A stretch of 64,000 bases of DNA from NCBI GenBank assembly GCA_016715795.1, contig JADJXP010000002.1, positions 434,001 to 498,000 of the forward strand, in the 5' to 3' direction. A program made the translations under genes and the position numbers. The notes under the pieces are model-generated. The model searched no databases, was not told the origin of the DNA, and saw only the letters and a program-made list of their open reading frames with translations. The DNA is from Chloracidobacterium sp. Its GTDB lineage: Bacteria > Acidobacteriota > Blastocatellia > Pyrinomonadales > Pyrinomonadaceae. Every line of letters begins with the position of its first letter. Within the stretch, counting starts at the first letter, position 1. Positions 16,780 to 26,215 of this stretch are shown one piece after another.

Positions 16780-17826
16780 CTATTTTGCAGGCTGCTCGAA
16801 ATGGAAGCCGAGCTTCCAGCTACTGCCTTCTTTTACGTAGATGCCGTAAGCCCAAACAGGGGCGAGCTTTTCGGTGCCGCAGGTGCCTGTGGGTGAGCCC
16901 TTGACGACAAGCATCGATGTAGAGCCATCAACCGTCACGCTCGACGCGTCGCTCAAAGCCACACTCTTAACGTCACAATTAGCGTCGGTCCAGCCCTTGA
17001 TCGTGGCGTCCTTGCCGAAGGTCACGAGACCCATGACATTAACGAAGGTCGCATCGTTGACGAGCATCGTGCCGAGCTTTGTCCAGTCCTTGGCTTTCCA
17101 TGCTTCCCAGCCTGACTTTTCGAGCGCCAGCAATGCCTCAGTTTCGCCGGCCGGTGCGGCAGCCGTATTGGCCGCATTCGCAGGCTTGTCGGCGGGCTTG
17201 GCAGGTTCTTTGGCCGGGGCCTCGGGCTTCTTGTCTTCGGCCTTGTTCTCAGCCTTTGGTTTCTCATCGGTCTTCGCGGGCGCGGCGCCGGTCGGGTTGG
17301 TCTTGCCCGTGTTTGCAGCAGGCGGGCCATCGGCTGCCGGCGGGGTCTTTATATCGACTTCGCCATGCCATGCGGCACGCCAATCGGTCCCGATCCGCGT
17401 GAAGAGCGTCGATGAGATCGCATCGGGGATCTTCTTGCCGTCACGCGTTCCATCGGTCACGACCTTCATCGTAAGGACTGCAGTCGTCGGGCCGAGCTTT
17501 GTGAGTTTCTCATCCGAGAATGTGAATCCCTTGATCTCTTCCTTGTGCTCGCCGATACCCTTGAGGGCAGCCGCCTTGTCCGATTTCTGGCCATTATCGA
17601 ACTGCACAAAATTACGGTCGAGGAAAGTCTCAAAATACTTCGTGTCTTTGTTCTTATATGCCTCATATGCCTTTACGTCGAGGTCTTTTAACATCGCGAC
17701 CGTTACGGGCTGGGCCGCGCCGGTATTGGCATTGGCGTTTGCTGGTTTGTTCTCTGCGGTACCGCCGCATGCGGCGATCATCGCGGCCAAGAAAGCCGTG
17801 AGCAGCAATGTTCCGGTCTTTTTCAT
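16780..17826 (-). CDS. Lipoprotein with two SnoaL/DUF4440-like domains (paralogue A)
   Basis: 348 residues from ATG 17826, preceded by AGGAG at 9 nt; an ATG six bases upstream is the alternative start. Lipoprotein signal MKKTGTLLLTAFLAAMIAAC with lipobox IAAC. Two NTF2-like domains, about residues 40-155 (YEAYKNKDTKYFETFLDRNF, ending in DWRAAWHGEV) and 230-345 (KSGWEAWKAKDWTKLGTML), are joined by an Ala/Pro/Lys-rich linker. Such domains usually bind small ligands; no catalytic residues can be argued here. It is a paralogue of the next gene, with a similar leader sequence upstream. Confidence 0.8.
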   Translation of the reverse strand: MKKTGTLLLTAFLAAMIAACGGTAENKPANANANTGAAQPVTVAMLKDLDVKAYEAYKNKDTKYFETFLDRNFVQFDNGQKSDKAAALKGIGEHKEEIKGFTFSDEKLTKLGPTTAVLTMKVVTDGTRDGKKIPDAISSTLFTRIGTDWRAAWHGEVDIKTPPAADGPPAANTGKTNPTGAAPAKTDEKPKAENKAEDKKPEAPAKEPAKPADKPANAANTAAAPAGETEALLALEKSGWEAWKAKDWTKLGTMLVNDATFVNVMGLVTFGKDATIKGWTDANCDVKSVALSDASSVTVDGSTSMLVVKGSPTGTCGTEKLAPVWAYGIYVKEGSSWKLGFHFEQPAK

Positions 17827-17965
17827 GATCATATTCTCCTGATGTTTTCTGTTTTGGAAAGGAACTAAACGACCCAATGGTCTTCTTGTCAGGGAAAACC
17901 GTCGAGCGTTACCTCAAGCCGATCGTAACGCGTAAGGTTTTATCACCGCTACGAGCTGCTGTCAA

Positions 17966-17995
17966 GGAAAAGGGCCGCCCGATGGGCGGCCCCTT
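17966..17995 (-). terminator. Rho-independent terminator
   Basis: On the minus strand GGGCCGCCC-ATC-GGGCGGCCC followed by TTTTCCTT, placed just after the stop of the lipoprotein gene at 18018. Confidence 0.85.
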
Positions 17996-18017
17996 GCTGA
18001 TAACTATCAACGGTCGG

Positions 18018-19118
18018 TTATTTCCCAGCCGGTTTCCCTGGCGTTTCAAACATAAAGGCGAGTTTCCATGCGTCGCCTTCCTTGACATAAGCCGCGGTTT
18101 GCCACAGGTCGCCGTTCTTCTGGCCGTCGCATGACCCGTCGGCAGTGCCCTTACCAAATAGGATCTCTACCGTAGGCGAGATTGCCGACGCAAAAGTGTC
18201 CGTAAAGCTCGTCTTGGTCACGCCCTCACACTTCATCGTCTCGGTCCATATCTTGATTGCCTCGGCTTTACCACTGTGCCATCCACCGACCGGATCGACA
18301 AAGGCAAACGTCGGTGCCATTGTCGTTTCAAAGAACTTTGCGTCCTTTGTCCGAAATGCTTCCCAGCCGGCAGCATGTGCTTTTGCGAGGGCGTCGGTAT
18401 TGGCCGAAGCCTGCGGAGCAGCAGACTTGGCATCGGCCGGAGCCGCCTTGTCATCCTTCTTGGCTTCCTCCTTCTTCAGATCAACGGCGCTGTCTTCCTT
18501 CTTGGGTTCTTCCTTCTTGGCTTCCGCAGGCCCCTCCAGCTTCTTCGGCACTTCCTTTTTAGCGTCGGCGGACTTGTCGTCCTTGTTGTCGGCGGTCGGC
18601 GCAGCTCCCTTGGGATCGACGATCAGTGTCGAAGCGTGCCAAACTGCCTGCCACTTGTCGCCGTTACGAACCCAAATGGTTGCTTCGCGCATTGGCTTCA
18701 CCTCGACCATTGCTCCGTTGGGGCTCTCGTTGCATTTGCCGGTGCTCTCGTTCTTATAGCTAAACGCGTAGGTGTCATTATCGATCTTTGACATTTGCGG
18801 GTCGCTGAGCTTGACCTCGACGCTCTCGCATTTTGCCGAGCCGATCATCTTGATGATCGCGGCCTTGTCCATTCGATCTTTGCCCATCGACATTACGGCC
18901 TTGTCGGAAAGGAGCGTTTGAAAATATGCTACGTCAGCCTTGGTATAGGCCTCATTTGCCTTCTTTTCCATCTCGAGGAGCATGTCGGCAGTCGGTGCGG
19001 CCGGGGCCGGTTTGGCTGTATTCGCTGCGTTAGCGGGTTTGTTCTCGACTGTGCCTCCACAGGCACCCAACACGACGGCACATGCAGCCGCCAGCAAGAG
19101 TGTTCCGGTCTTTCTCAT
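18018..19118 (-). CDS. Lipoprotein with two SnoaL/DUF4440-like domains (paralogue B)
   Basis: 366 residues. Lipoprotein signal MRKTGTLLLAAACAVVLGAC with lipobox LGAC, ATG at 19118 with AGGAG 7 nt upstream. Domain 1 spans about residues 42-170 (KKANEAYTKADVAYFQTLLSD) and domain 2 about 245-360 (GWEAFRTKDAKFFETTM). The linker is long and Lys/Glu/Asp-rich, much more charged than in paralogue A. Both proteins share the signal peptide, the ENKPAN segment and the domain plan, so they arose by tandem duplication. Envelope location is well supported; function unknown. Confidence 0.8.
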   Translation of the reverse strand: MRKTGTLLLAAACAVVLGACGGTVENKPANAANTAKPAPAAPTADMLLEMEKKANEAYTKADVAYFQTLLSDKAVMSMGKDRMDKAAIIKMIGSAKCESVEVKLSDPQMSKIDNDTYAFSYKNESTGKCNESPNGAMVEVKPMREATIWVRNGDKWQAVWHASTLIVDPKGAAPTADNKDDKSADAKKEVPKKLEGPAEAKKEEPKKEDSAVDLKKEEAKKDDKAAPADAKSAAPQASANTDALAKAHAAGWEAFRTKDAKFFETTMAPTFAFVDPVGGWHSGKAEAIKIWTETMKCEGVTKTSFTDTFASAISPTVEILFGKGTADGSCDGQKNGDLWQTAAYVKEGDAWKLAFMFETPGKPAGK

Positions 19119-19170
19119 AGTCTTTCTCCTATTTGTTCTTAAGTAAATACAGAAAAACCCCCAAGGGTTC

Positions 19171-19205
19171 CTGTCCTGAAAACCTTCGAGCGTTCCTTCT
19201 GGTCG
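19171..19205 (-). promoter_or_regulatory. Shared leader motif in the 5' region of lipoprotein paralogue B
   Basis: The minus-strand leader contains GAAGGAACGCTCGAAGG and then a short hairpin AACCC/GGGTT with a T-run (about 19153-19170). The upstream region of paralogue A (17886-17915) has a similar stretch, and a third lies at 5121-5150. It could be a cis-regulatory RNA or just duplicated sequence; I recognise no riboswitch class. Confidence 0.3.
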
Positions 19206-19220
19206 TCCTAATTGCGTATA

Positions 19221-19249
19221 GTTTTAACACTGCCACAACCCATTGTCAA
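19221..19249 (-). promoter_or_regulatory. Sigma-70 type promoter of lipoprotein paralogue B
   Basis: Minus strand TTGACA (19249-19244), 17-bp spacer, TAAAAC (19226-19221). It would give a leader of about 95 nt that includes the shared motif. The -35 overlaps the stop of the upstream gene. Confidence 0.6.
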
Positions 19250-20319
19250 GAAATAACTTGCGTCAAATTGTCGCCTTTCACCGCGACCGTGTTGAAAAAT
19301 AACCTGTCCTCGCGGTCATTCGATGCCGGGAAATGGATCGTCCCGAACAGGAATAGACCCGGATGCCAGAAGTCCTTGGCATATTCAGCGATCTTCTCGA
19401 TCTTGCCATCCGCATCGACGTGCCAGACGGCAGCGACATTCTCTTTCTGGCTCGGAGCGTTCTCGGCGGTTGTGCCAAAGAACAGGTCTTCACCAATCTG
19501 TTTTGAATAAAACACCGTCCCGCTCACCTCGCCCAGACTCGTTCTGTCCAACGTCCTGCGATCGACCTTGAATATCTCATTGTCCCGATATTCGGCGTCG
19601 GTGCCGTAATAGAAATGATCCTCCGAAAAGAGAACGCTCACGGCTCGCCACGTCTCATCACCTGCACCGACTGTCTCGACCGTCGCAAAGCCATCTGTCG
19701 TGCGCAGCATTTGGCACTCGTGAGGCTTGTCGCCCGTCAGACACCAGACGGCGTCGGTGAACTTGTCGAAATACAAGCCGTGAACGTGTTTGATCGATCC
19801 GGCGGGAAACGTGTGAGCGACCTCGACCGACTCGCTGCCCGGCTTGTAGCGATATACTCGCATCGCGCCGCGTTCGTCGTTCCCAAGATATTCGCCGAAA
19901 TAGACATCGCCATTATTATCGACCGCACAGCCTGAACGCAGCACGCGGCACGGGCGAGCGAGGCCGCCGAGCGATACATATTCGCCGTCGCGAAATACAC
20001 CAACGGTCTTATCGAAGGTCACAAATATCTCACCGTTAGCCAGCGGAATCACGTTGTAGAAAAAGAAGCGAAACAGCCGCTGGGCGAGGCGAATGTTTGC
20101 CGCGGCGGCCCGCCACGACGGCACGGTGACGCGGCCGATCTCGGTAAAGGGTTGTTTCAGGTCGAACGAGTGATATAGGACGTTTCGCTGCGAGAGGTAA
20201 TAGTTGCCGGGCTCGGCCCACTCGATCTGGTAGCCGAAGAGTTCAGAAAGGATTTCTACTCTGCGTTTCACAATAACTGGGTTGCCCAAATTCCGTCCGG
20301 CGGCGTAGCCGCAAAGCAT
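19246..20319 (-). CDS. Beta-propeller-like protein of unknown function
   Basis: 357 residues from ATG 20319; a GTG at 20271 (VKRRVEILSEL) is an equally plausible start since neither has a good ribosome site. The body shows repeated short segments with conserved aromatic and Gly residues (VDNNGDVYFGEYLGN, HVHGLYFDKFTDAVWCLTGD, SEDHFYYGTDAEYRDNEI), as in BNR or sialidase-type propellers. No signal peptide is seen. It sits 61 nt downstream of the carbamoyltransferase in the same direction and probably shares its transcript. It may bind or process a surface glycan or secondary metabolite, which is inference from the neighbour only. Confidence 0.6.
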   Translation of the reverse strand: MLCGYAAGRNLGNPVIVKRRVEILSELFGYQIEWAEPGNYYLSQRNVLYHSFDLKQPFTEIGRVTVPSWRAAAANIRLAQRLFRFFFYNVIPLANGEIFVTFDKTVGVFRDGEYVSLGGLARPCRVLRSGCAVDNNGDVYFGEYLGNDERGAMRVYRYKPGSESVEVAHTFPAGSIKHVHGLYFDKFTDAVWCLTGDKPHECQMLRTTDGFATVETVGAGDETWRAVSVLFSEDHFYYGTDAEYRDNEIFKVDRRTLDRTSLGEVSGTVFYSKQIGEDLFFGTTAENAPSQKENVAAVWHVDADGKIEKIAEYAKDFWHPGLFLFGTIHFPASNDREDRLFFNTVAVKGDNLTQVIS

Positions 20320-20380
20320 GAGTCACGCTCACGGCAAAGCACCGCCTTGCCGCAAATAGAGCGGCAAGCCGCAGGAAGGG

Positions 20381-22114
20381 TCAACCATCCTTCTTACAAA
20401 AAAACGAGCCGATCACGAGCACGTCCATCTTTGTCCGCTGAAAGCACTCGATCGCCTCTGATGGTTTACAGACGATGGGCTCATTCTCGTTAAAGCTTGT
20501 GTTAAGGATCACCGGAATACCTGTCTTCTTTTCGAACGCCGAGATCAGGTCGTAATAGATCTGATTCTCGTCGCGGGCGACCGTCTGAAGGCGGCCTGTG
20601 TCATCGACGTGATTTACGGCCGAGAGCCGCTCGCGCCATTCGGGCCTTATTTTATACACATGCAGCATGAACGGCGAGGGATAGTCCTGCTCGAAGATCT
20701 CGGCCTGTCGCTCGACCAGCACTGACGGTGCGAACGGACGGAACGCCTCGCGGTGCTTGATGCGGGCGTTAAGGATGTCTTTCATGTTAGGAAAGCCCGG
20801 ATGCGCGAGGATCGATCGGTTACCCAACGCACGCGGGCCCCATTCCATCCGGCCCTGGAACCAGCCGATGACGTTGCCGTTCTTGACCTCGTCGGTGGTG
20901 GCGTCGATCAATTCCTCGCGGTTTAGTTCGCGATAGGTAACGCCATAACGGTCGAGTTCGGGTTTAACCTGTTCGTCAGAATACTCGTCGCCGAGATACG
21001 CGTCGCGCATCACCCAGCGTTTGCCTTCTTTTAGGGTGACATTTGACGCGTAAAGTGCGGCACCAAGAGCTAGGCCGTCGTCGCCTGCGGCGGGCTGAAT
21101 ACAGTGCTCGGTGAAAGGCGTTTCAAGAAGCGCCTTTCCATTCGCGACGCTGTTTAGCGCACAGCCGCCGGCCATGGCCATGCGGCTGCTCTGAACGAGC
21201 GAATGCAGGTCGCGGAGCACATGCATATAGTATTTTTCAAATATCCGCTGTAGCCCGAACGCTACGTCCATGTCCCGCTGCGTTATCTCGGCATATGCCT
21301 CGCGCGGTGGTCCGAGCTCATTGATGAACTTGTCCGAATAGAGTCGGTGGACGATCATCTCACCATCGTCGGTGATCTCCATTCCTTGATTTGCTCCGAA
21401 GGGCAGGAAGTATTCGGGATTCAATTCAAAGCTGTTCTTGCCGGTGCTCAGGATGCCCTCGAAAAAGTCGGCATAAGTGTCCTCGCCCAGTGGTGCGAGT
21501 CCCATGACCTTGCCTTCGTCGCCGTATTTCGGATAGCCGATGAACTGGCAAACGGCGGTGTAAAGTGTCCCCAGCGAGTGCGGCACGAACACCCGTTTTA
21601 GCGGCCGGATCTCGTCGCCAACGCATTCGCTCACCAGACACGACACAAAATCGCCCGATCCGTCGATAGTAATGCCCGCCGCGTGATCCCATTCCGAAGC
21701 AAAATACGCACTTGCCGTGTGGGCGAGATGATGTTCAATGTTGTGTGTCTGGAATTTAAGACTACACGCGTCAACGCCGCATTCGGCGGCGATGAGCGAT
21801 TTCATATCGTCAAATGTCTTGCTCTTTGAGCGAATACGGGCGAGATTCAGCAGCCGTGACGGATTCTTGATCGCAAATTCGAGTTTCTTATGCAGATTCG
21901 CCGACGAATCCCGCCCGACCGCGACGTGATCGACATCTGCCAGCGTCAGGCCCGCCATTTCGAGGCATTTCAGGATCGAAAGACGCGGAAAACCCGCGAA
22001 GTACTTGACGCGATTCAGTCGTTCCTCCGCGATAGCAGCAACAGGCATTCCGTCAACCAATATTGCGGCCGACGAACCCGCGTGGAAGGAATTGACTCCG
22101 AGAACTACACTCAT
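20381..22114 (-). CDS. Carbamoyltransferase, NodU/CmcH/TobZ family
   Basis: 577 residues, the full family length. The N-terminal ASKHA-like domain opens NSFHAGSSAAILVDG and carries the conserved HHLAHTASAYFAS, whose His residues take part in carbamoyl-adenylate chemistry. The C-terminal YrdC-like portion has GRMEWGPRALGNRSILAHP and PFAPSVL. Enzymes of this family move a carbamoyl group from carbamoyl phosphate to a hydroxyl on a sugar or antibiotic. No other secondary-metabolite genes are adjacent; the substrate cannot be deduced. Confidence 0.9.
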   Translation of the reverse strand: MSVVLGVNSFHAGSSAAILVDGMPVAAIAEERLNRVKYFAGFPRLSILKCLEMAGLTLADVDHVAVGRDSSANLHKKLEFAIKNPSRLLNLARIRSKSKTFDDMKSLIAAECGVDACSLKFQTHNIEHHLAHTASAYFASEWDHAAGITIDGSGDFVSCLVSECVGDEIRPLKRVFVPHSLGTLYTAVCQFIGYPKYGDEGKVMGLAPLGEDTYADFFEGILSTGKNSFELNPEYFLPFGANQGMEITDDGEMIVHRLYSDKFINELGPPREAYAEITQRDMDVAFGLQRIFEKYYMHVLRDLHSLVQSSRMAMAGGCALNSVANGKALLETPFTEHCIQPAAGDDGLALGAALYASNVTLKEGKRWVMRDAYLGDEYSDEQVKPELDRYGVTYRELNREELIDATTDEVKNGNVIGWFQGRMEWGPRALGNRSILAHPGFPNMKDILNARIKHREAFRPFAPSVLVERQAEIFEQDYPSPFMLHVYKIRPEWRERLSAVNHVDDTGRLQTVARDENQIYYDLISAFEKKTGIPVILNTSFNENEPIVCKPSEAIECFQRTKMDVLVIGSFFCKKDG

Positions 22115-22248
22115 TCTTACAGCGGAAGGGGCCCTTGCGGCAAAAGGATAAATCTACATTACGACGCGCACTTTAGCAAAGACGGCGGATCGGTGTTGCC
22201 GGCGATCGCGATCTGACTCAAGGCACGCCGATCTCCAAATCGCGAGAT

Positions 22249-24069
22249 TCAACTGCCGCAGATGTCGTCGATCTCGTCGGAGTATTTTTCGTCGATGACG
22301 CTGCGTTTGATCTTGAGCGTTGGCGTCATTTCGCCTTTGTCGATGGAGAATTCGCGGGACAATAGAAATACGCGCTTGACGCGTTCGTAGTCGGAAAGCT
22401 CGCGGGTGAGGGCGACGGCGTCTTGCTGGACGCGTTTGATAACGGCGGCGTCCGACGCAAGTTCCTCGCGTGGGCGAGAGGTGTCAGTATTGTCCTTCAG
22501 ATCATCCTTGAGGGCGTCCCATTCGGGAACGATTAGGGCTCCGACCTGTTTGCGGCCCGAACCGACGACGACGGCTTGGGAGATGAGTGGGCTTTGCTTG
22601 AGCAGACTCTCGACCTGCTGCGGGGCGACGTATTTGCCGTTTGAGAGCTTGAACAGGTCTTTGAGCCTATCGGTGATGTAGAAATGCCCGTCCGTATCCA
22701 CGTAGCCGACGTCGCCCGTGTGGTAATAGCCGTCAGAATCGAGAGCGGACGCGGTCGCTTCGTCATTATGATAGTAGCCGGTCATCACATTGCGGCCGCG
22801 GATAAGTATCTCGTCCTGCGCCCCGATCTTCATCTCGATGCCGTCAAAGGGAGTTCCGATCGAGCCGACCTTGTTGTCGTCGGGGCGATTCGCACAGACG
22901 ATACATGCCTCGGTCATCCCGTAGCCCTGCAGGATCGGGATGCCTGCGGCCCAGAAAGCGAAACTGAGCTTTTTGCTGAGCGGAGCGCCGCCCGAAACGA
23001 AGAAGCGCAACGCTCCGCCAACTCCTGCCCGCCATTTCGAGAACACGAGACGGTTAGCGACGGCATGCTTTGCGGCGAGTGCGGGCGAGATGCCCTCGCG
23101 GTTGTCCTTTGCAGCCCAATACTTCTGGCCGACGTCGAGCGACCAGTCAAAGAGGCGTGTTTTCCAGCCGCCCGCAGCCTTACCCTTTTTGACGATCTTA
23201 TGATAGACCTGCTCAAAAAGGCGCGGGACTGCCGTCATGATCGTCGGCTTGACCTCAGCGAGATGCGATGCCAACTGGTCAAACGCCGCACAGTAGTGGA
23301 TAGAGACGCCGTTTGCACAGAGCACGTAAAAGACGGTGCGCTCAAAGATGTGGGACAGTGGCAATACGGCTAGGCTGCGATCTGAACTCTTTATCGGCAG
23401 GCCCTTTGAGATCGCGACGATGTTTGAGACGAAATTGTCGTGCGTCAGCATAACGCCCTTTGGTTCTCCCGTCGTGCCCGAGGTGTAAATGATCGTCGCG
23501 AGGTCGTCAGTCTGAATTTCTGCCAGTGAACGCTCAACGATGTCGGCATCGATCTTGCAACGCTGGTCGGCCGCCGCCTCGACATCAGCAAGGCTGAAGG
23601 CTCGGCTGTCAGCGACATTCTCCTCTGCGTCAAAGAAGATGAGCCTTTCGAGGCTCTCGACGCTCACGAGTGCCTGCTCGGCGTGTTTCCAGAGCTTTTT
23701 GCCGGAGATAAAGAGCATCCGGGCACCGGAATTCTCGAGGATAAAGCGTATCTGCTCGACGGCCTGAGTGGTGTAGATCGGGACATTAACAGCCCTGAGG
23801 CTCAGTATCGCGAGGTCCACAAGCGACCATTCGGGACGGTTCTCGCTGATGATCGCGATACGGTCGCCGGCCTTCACGCCCAATGCCGCAAGACCCATGG
23901 CGATGCGTTTTACACGCTCGACGACATCGATGCCGTTGAGGTGATTCCAAACGTTGTCGATCTTAAACGCGAGCGCATCGCGCTTGTTGTGGCGAGTGAA
24001 CGACTCGAAACAATAGTGCGGTATCGTCTGTGGGATCCGGTCGAAACCGGCTAGGTTCTCGGCGACCAT
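22249..24069 (-). CDS. Long-chain acyl-CoA synthetase (AMP-forming)
   Basis: 606 residues. Activates fatty acids with ATP and CoA through an acyl-adenylate. The P-loop-like signature YTSGTTGEPKG is at residues 195-205, followed by GYGMTEACIVC and the adenylate-binding YHTGDVGYVDTDG with TDRLKDLFKLSNGKYVAP. The closest match in style is the FadD15/long-chain AMP-ligase group. The MaoC hydratase directly downstream supports a role in fatty-acid degradation or remodelling. Confidence 0.92.
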   Translation of the reverse strand: MVAENLAGFDRIPQTIPHYCFESFTRHNKRDALAFKIDNVWNHLNGIDVVERVKRIAMGLAALGVKAGDRIAIISENRPEWSLVDLAILSLRAVNVPIYTTQAVEQIRFILENSGARMLFISGKKLWKHAEQALVSVESLERLIFFDAEENVADSRAFSLADVEAAADQRCKIDADIVERSLAEIQTDDLATIIYTSGTTGEPKGVMLTHDNFVSNIVAISKGLPIKSSDRSLAVLPLSHIFERTVFYVLCANGVSIHYCAAFDQLASHLAEVKPTIMTAVPRLFEQVYHKIVKKGKAAGGWKTRLFDWSLDVGQKYWAAKDNREGISPALAAKHAVANRLVFSKWRAGVGGALRFFVSGGAPLSKKLSFAFWAAGIPILQGYGMTEACIVCANRPDDNKVGSIGTPFDGIEMKIGAQDEILIRGRNVMTGYYHNDEATASALDSDGYYHTGDVGYVDTDGHFYITDRLKDLFKLSNGKYVAPQQVESLLKQSPLISQAVVVGSGRKQVGALIVPEWDALKDDLKDNTDTSRPREELASDAAVIKRVQQDAVALTRELSDYERVKRVFLLSREFSIDKGEMTPTLKIKRSVIDEKYSDEIDDICGS

Positions 24070-24092
24070 GAATAGCCAATTCTACCAAAGAG

Positions 24093-24170
24093 TGCCCACG
24101 AAAAACACGAAAGGCACGAAAGGACGGCCTCACTTTTAGTGTTTTTCGTGAATTTCGTGCGTCATTTCCT
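24093..24170. repeat. Intergenic hairpin of 9-bp words
   Basis: The left arm 24093-24123 carries CCACGAAAA, ACACGAAAG, GCACGAAAG; the right arm 24132-24170 is its inverse with small changes. It touches the stop of the MaoC gene. Confidence 0.75.
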
Positions 24171-24567
24171 AGGGCAAGATCATCACGGCGGCTTCGCCTT
24201 TGACGGTCGTCTCGCCGTGCTGGTTGGTGCAGACGGTGTCGAGAAAGACGATACCGCGTTCCTCACGGATCTTAGATACGGTTGCGGTCGCGGTGATCGT
24301 ATCACCGAGGAATGTGGGTTTGATGAATTTGAGAGTTTGCGACAGATAGACGATCTTGCGTTCGGCAAACTCGTGTCCGAGAACGGCCGAGATAAAGGCG
24401 CCGCTCAGCGCACCGTGCGCTATGCGACGGCCGAATTGCGTCTTGGCCGCAAACTCGTCATCGAGATGTATCGGGTTGTAGTCGCCGGAAACCTCGGCAA
24501 ACTGACGGATCAACCCATCCGTGATCTCGCGGGTCGTTGAAAAGGTATCGCCTAGTTTCAAGTCCAT
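24169..24567 (-). CDS. MaoC-family (R)-specific enoyl-CoA hydratase
   Basis: 132 residues, the size of single-hotdog PhaJ-type hydratases. The catalytic Asp and His lie in GDYNPIHLDDEFA (Asp29, His34), followed by the conserved RRIAHGALSGAFIS. The enzyme hydrates trans-2-enoyl-CoA to (R)-3-hydroxyacyl-CoA. It is co-directional with the acyl-CoA synthetase and begins 6 nt after the yifB stop, so an operon yifB-maoC is possible. The TAG lies at the border of the hairpin repeat. Confidence 0.9.
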   Translation of the reverse strand: MDLKLGDTFSTTREITDGLIRQFAEVSGDYNPIHLDDEFAAKTQFGRRIAHGALSGAFISAVLGHEFAERKIVYLSQTLKFIKPTFLGDTITATATVSKIREERGIVFLDTVCTNQHGETTVKGEAAVMILP

Positions 24568-24573
24568 CTTGTT

Positions 24574-26139
24574 CTACATCCAGTAGTTGCGGTCAAGGGA
24601 ACGGTAGTTTATCGCCTCGCTCAGGTGCTCTGCTTCGACATTTGAGCATCCTGCCAGATCGGCGATCGTGCGGGCGACCTTGAGAATGCGGTCGTGGGCA
24701 CGGGCGGAGAGGCCTTGGCGGCGCATTGCGTTTTCGAGAAGCTGCTCGCTGGTGTCGTCGAGTACGCAGAATGTGCGAATCTGCTTTGGCGACATTGCAG
24801 AATTCGAGAATATGCCCTCGCCGCTGAATCGCGAAAGCTGCACCTCGCGGGCACGCATTACGCGGCTGCGGACCTCTTCACTGGAGTCACCTTCAGGAGC
24901 CCCCTTACCGCGGAGCTCATTGAACTTTACAGCGGGCACGTCAATATGGATATCGATGCGGTCCATCAATGGGCCTGAGATCTTACCGACGTATCGTTGG
25001 ATCTGCATCGGCGAGCATTTACACTCGCGGCTCGATCCGAAGTACCCGCACGGGCATGGGTTCATGGACGCCACAAGCGTGAAGTCTGCCGGAAACGTCA
25101 ATGACGTTGCCGCCCGCGAGATCGTCACGGTCTTATCCTCCATCGGCTGGCGAAGCACCTCGAGAACGCTGCGATCGAATTCGGGCAGCTCATCGAGAAA
25201 CAGAACGCCGAGGTGAGCGAGGCTGACCTCACCGGGCTTGGGAATCGATCCTCCGCCGATCAGACCGGCCTGGCTTACGGTGTGGTGCGGTGATTTGAAG
25301 GGCCGCTCGATAACAAGTCCGGCCCGGCCCGTGAGGCCGGCGACGGAATGTATCTTGGTAATCTCGAGCGCCTCTTCAAATTCAAGCGGCGGCAGGATCG
25401 TCGGCAGCCTTTTGGCAAGCATCGTCTTGCCTGAGCCGGGCGGCCCGATAAAGAGGATGTTATGCCCGCCGGCCGAAGCTATCTCGAGAGCCCGTTTGGC
25501 CGTCTGCTGACCACGAACCTCATTAAAATCGACTCGGTACGTGCTCGTATCGGCCTGCAGATCTGAGATGTCGAGCTTGACCGGCGGCTCTGACGTATTG
25601 CGGCCGGCGTCAAGGTCGCGGGCGATCTCGGCGGCCGAGCGAAGGTCTTTGACTGCGTAAACATTGACATCCCGGACGACAGCGGCTTCGCGAGCATTCT
25701 CTTCAGGGACGATAAGGTTGGCGATATTTGCCTCGCGCGCTGCCAGGGCGATCGACAATGCGCCCCTGACCGGGCGAACGCGGCCATCGAGCGAGAGTTC
25801 GCCGACGCTGAGCGTATTGGATATATCACGGCCGTCGGTCAGATCGCCGTTTGCGCCCAGAATACCGAGGGCGATCGGCAGATCAAAACTCGCGCCTTCC
25901 TTACGAAGATCGGCAGGGGCAAGGTTGACGGTGATCTTCTCGGGCGGGAAGAAGTACTTACTGTTCGTGATCGCCGCGCGGATCCGCTCACGCGATTCGC
26001 GAACGGCGGTGTCAGGCAATCCGACGATCGTGATCTGCGGCGATTGATCATTGTCCGACCGAGAACTGAGGTTCACCTCAATGTCGACGATCAGCGCATT
26101 GATGCCGTAAACGGTCGCCGACTGCGTTAGGAAGAGCAT
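24574..26139 (-). CDS. YifB/ComM family Mg-chelatase-like AAA+ ATPase
   Basis: 521 residues. N-terminal ChlI-like domain with Lon-type fold (residues 1-180, NLAPADLRKEGASFDLPIA), Walker A GPPGSGKT (232-239), Walker B FLDELPEF, and a C-terminal Mg_chelatase_C region (SARAHDRILKVARTIADL). ComM is a hexameric helicase that aids branch migration in natural transformation, fitting the comEA/comEC genes in this window. Residues 181-186 (NTSEPP) read like the start of the in-frame palindrome seen in the MBL gene at 34.87 kb, so a remnant may be embedded here. Confidence 0.92.
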   Translation of the reverse strand: MLFLTQSATVYGINALIVDIEVNLSSRSDNDQSPQITIVGLPDTAVRESRERIRAAITNSKYFFPPEKITVNLAPADLRKEGASFDLPIALGILGANGDLTDGRDISNTLSVGELSLDGRVRPVRGALSIALAAREANIANLIVPEENAREAAVVRDVNVYAVKDLRSAAEIARDLDAGRNTSEPPVKLDISDLQADTSTYRVDFNEVRGQQTAKRALEIASAGGHNILFIGPPGSGKTMLAKRLPTILPPLEFEEALEITKIHSVAGLTGRAGLVIERPFKSPHHTVSQAGLIGGGSIPKPGEVSLAHLGVLFLDELPEFDRSVLEVLRQPMEDKTVTISRAATSLTFPADFTLVASMNPCPCGYFGSSRECKCSPMQIQRYVGKISGPLMDRIDIHIDVPAVKFNELRGKGAPEGDSSEEVRSRVMRAREVQLSRFSGEGIFSNSAMSPKQIRTFCVLDDTSEQLLENAMRRQGLSARAHDRILKVARTIADLAGCSNVEAEHLSEAINYRSLDRNYWM

Positions 26140-26215
26140 AGCCGCAAACTATTACTGGAGCGTTTGCAAGTCTATCGTATTTGACGATGCAAATAAACCT
26201 TACACCTGCGTAGGT

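Noticed and set aside
16874..17842. Long open frame (322 codons) on the plus strand opposite a lipoprotein gene
   Set aside because: Low-complexity Ala/Ser/Val translation that mirrors the Ala/Pro/Lys-rich linker of the real minus-strand gene, which has a signal peptide, ribosome site and paralogue.
19180..19215. Guanidine (mini-ykkC-like) riboswitch in the lipoprotein leader
   Set aside because: One GG-ACGA-CC loop is present, but a second ACGR hairpin is not, and the gene is not a transporter.
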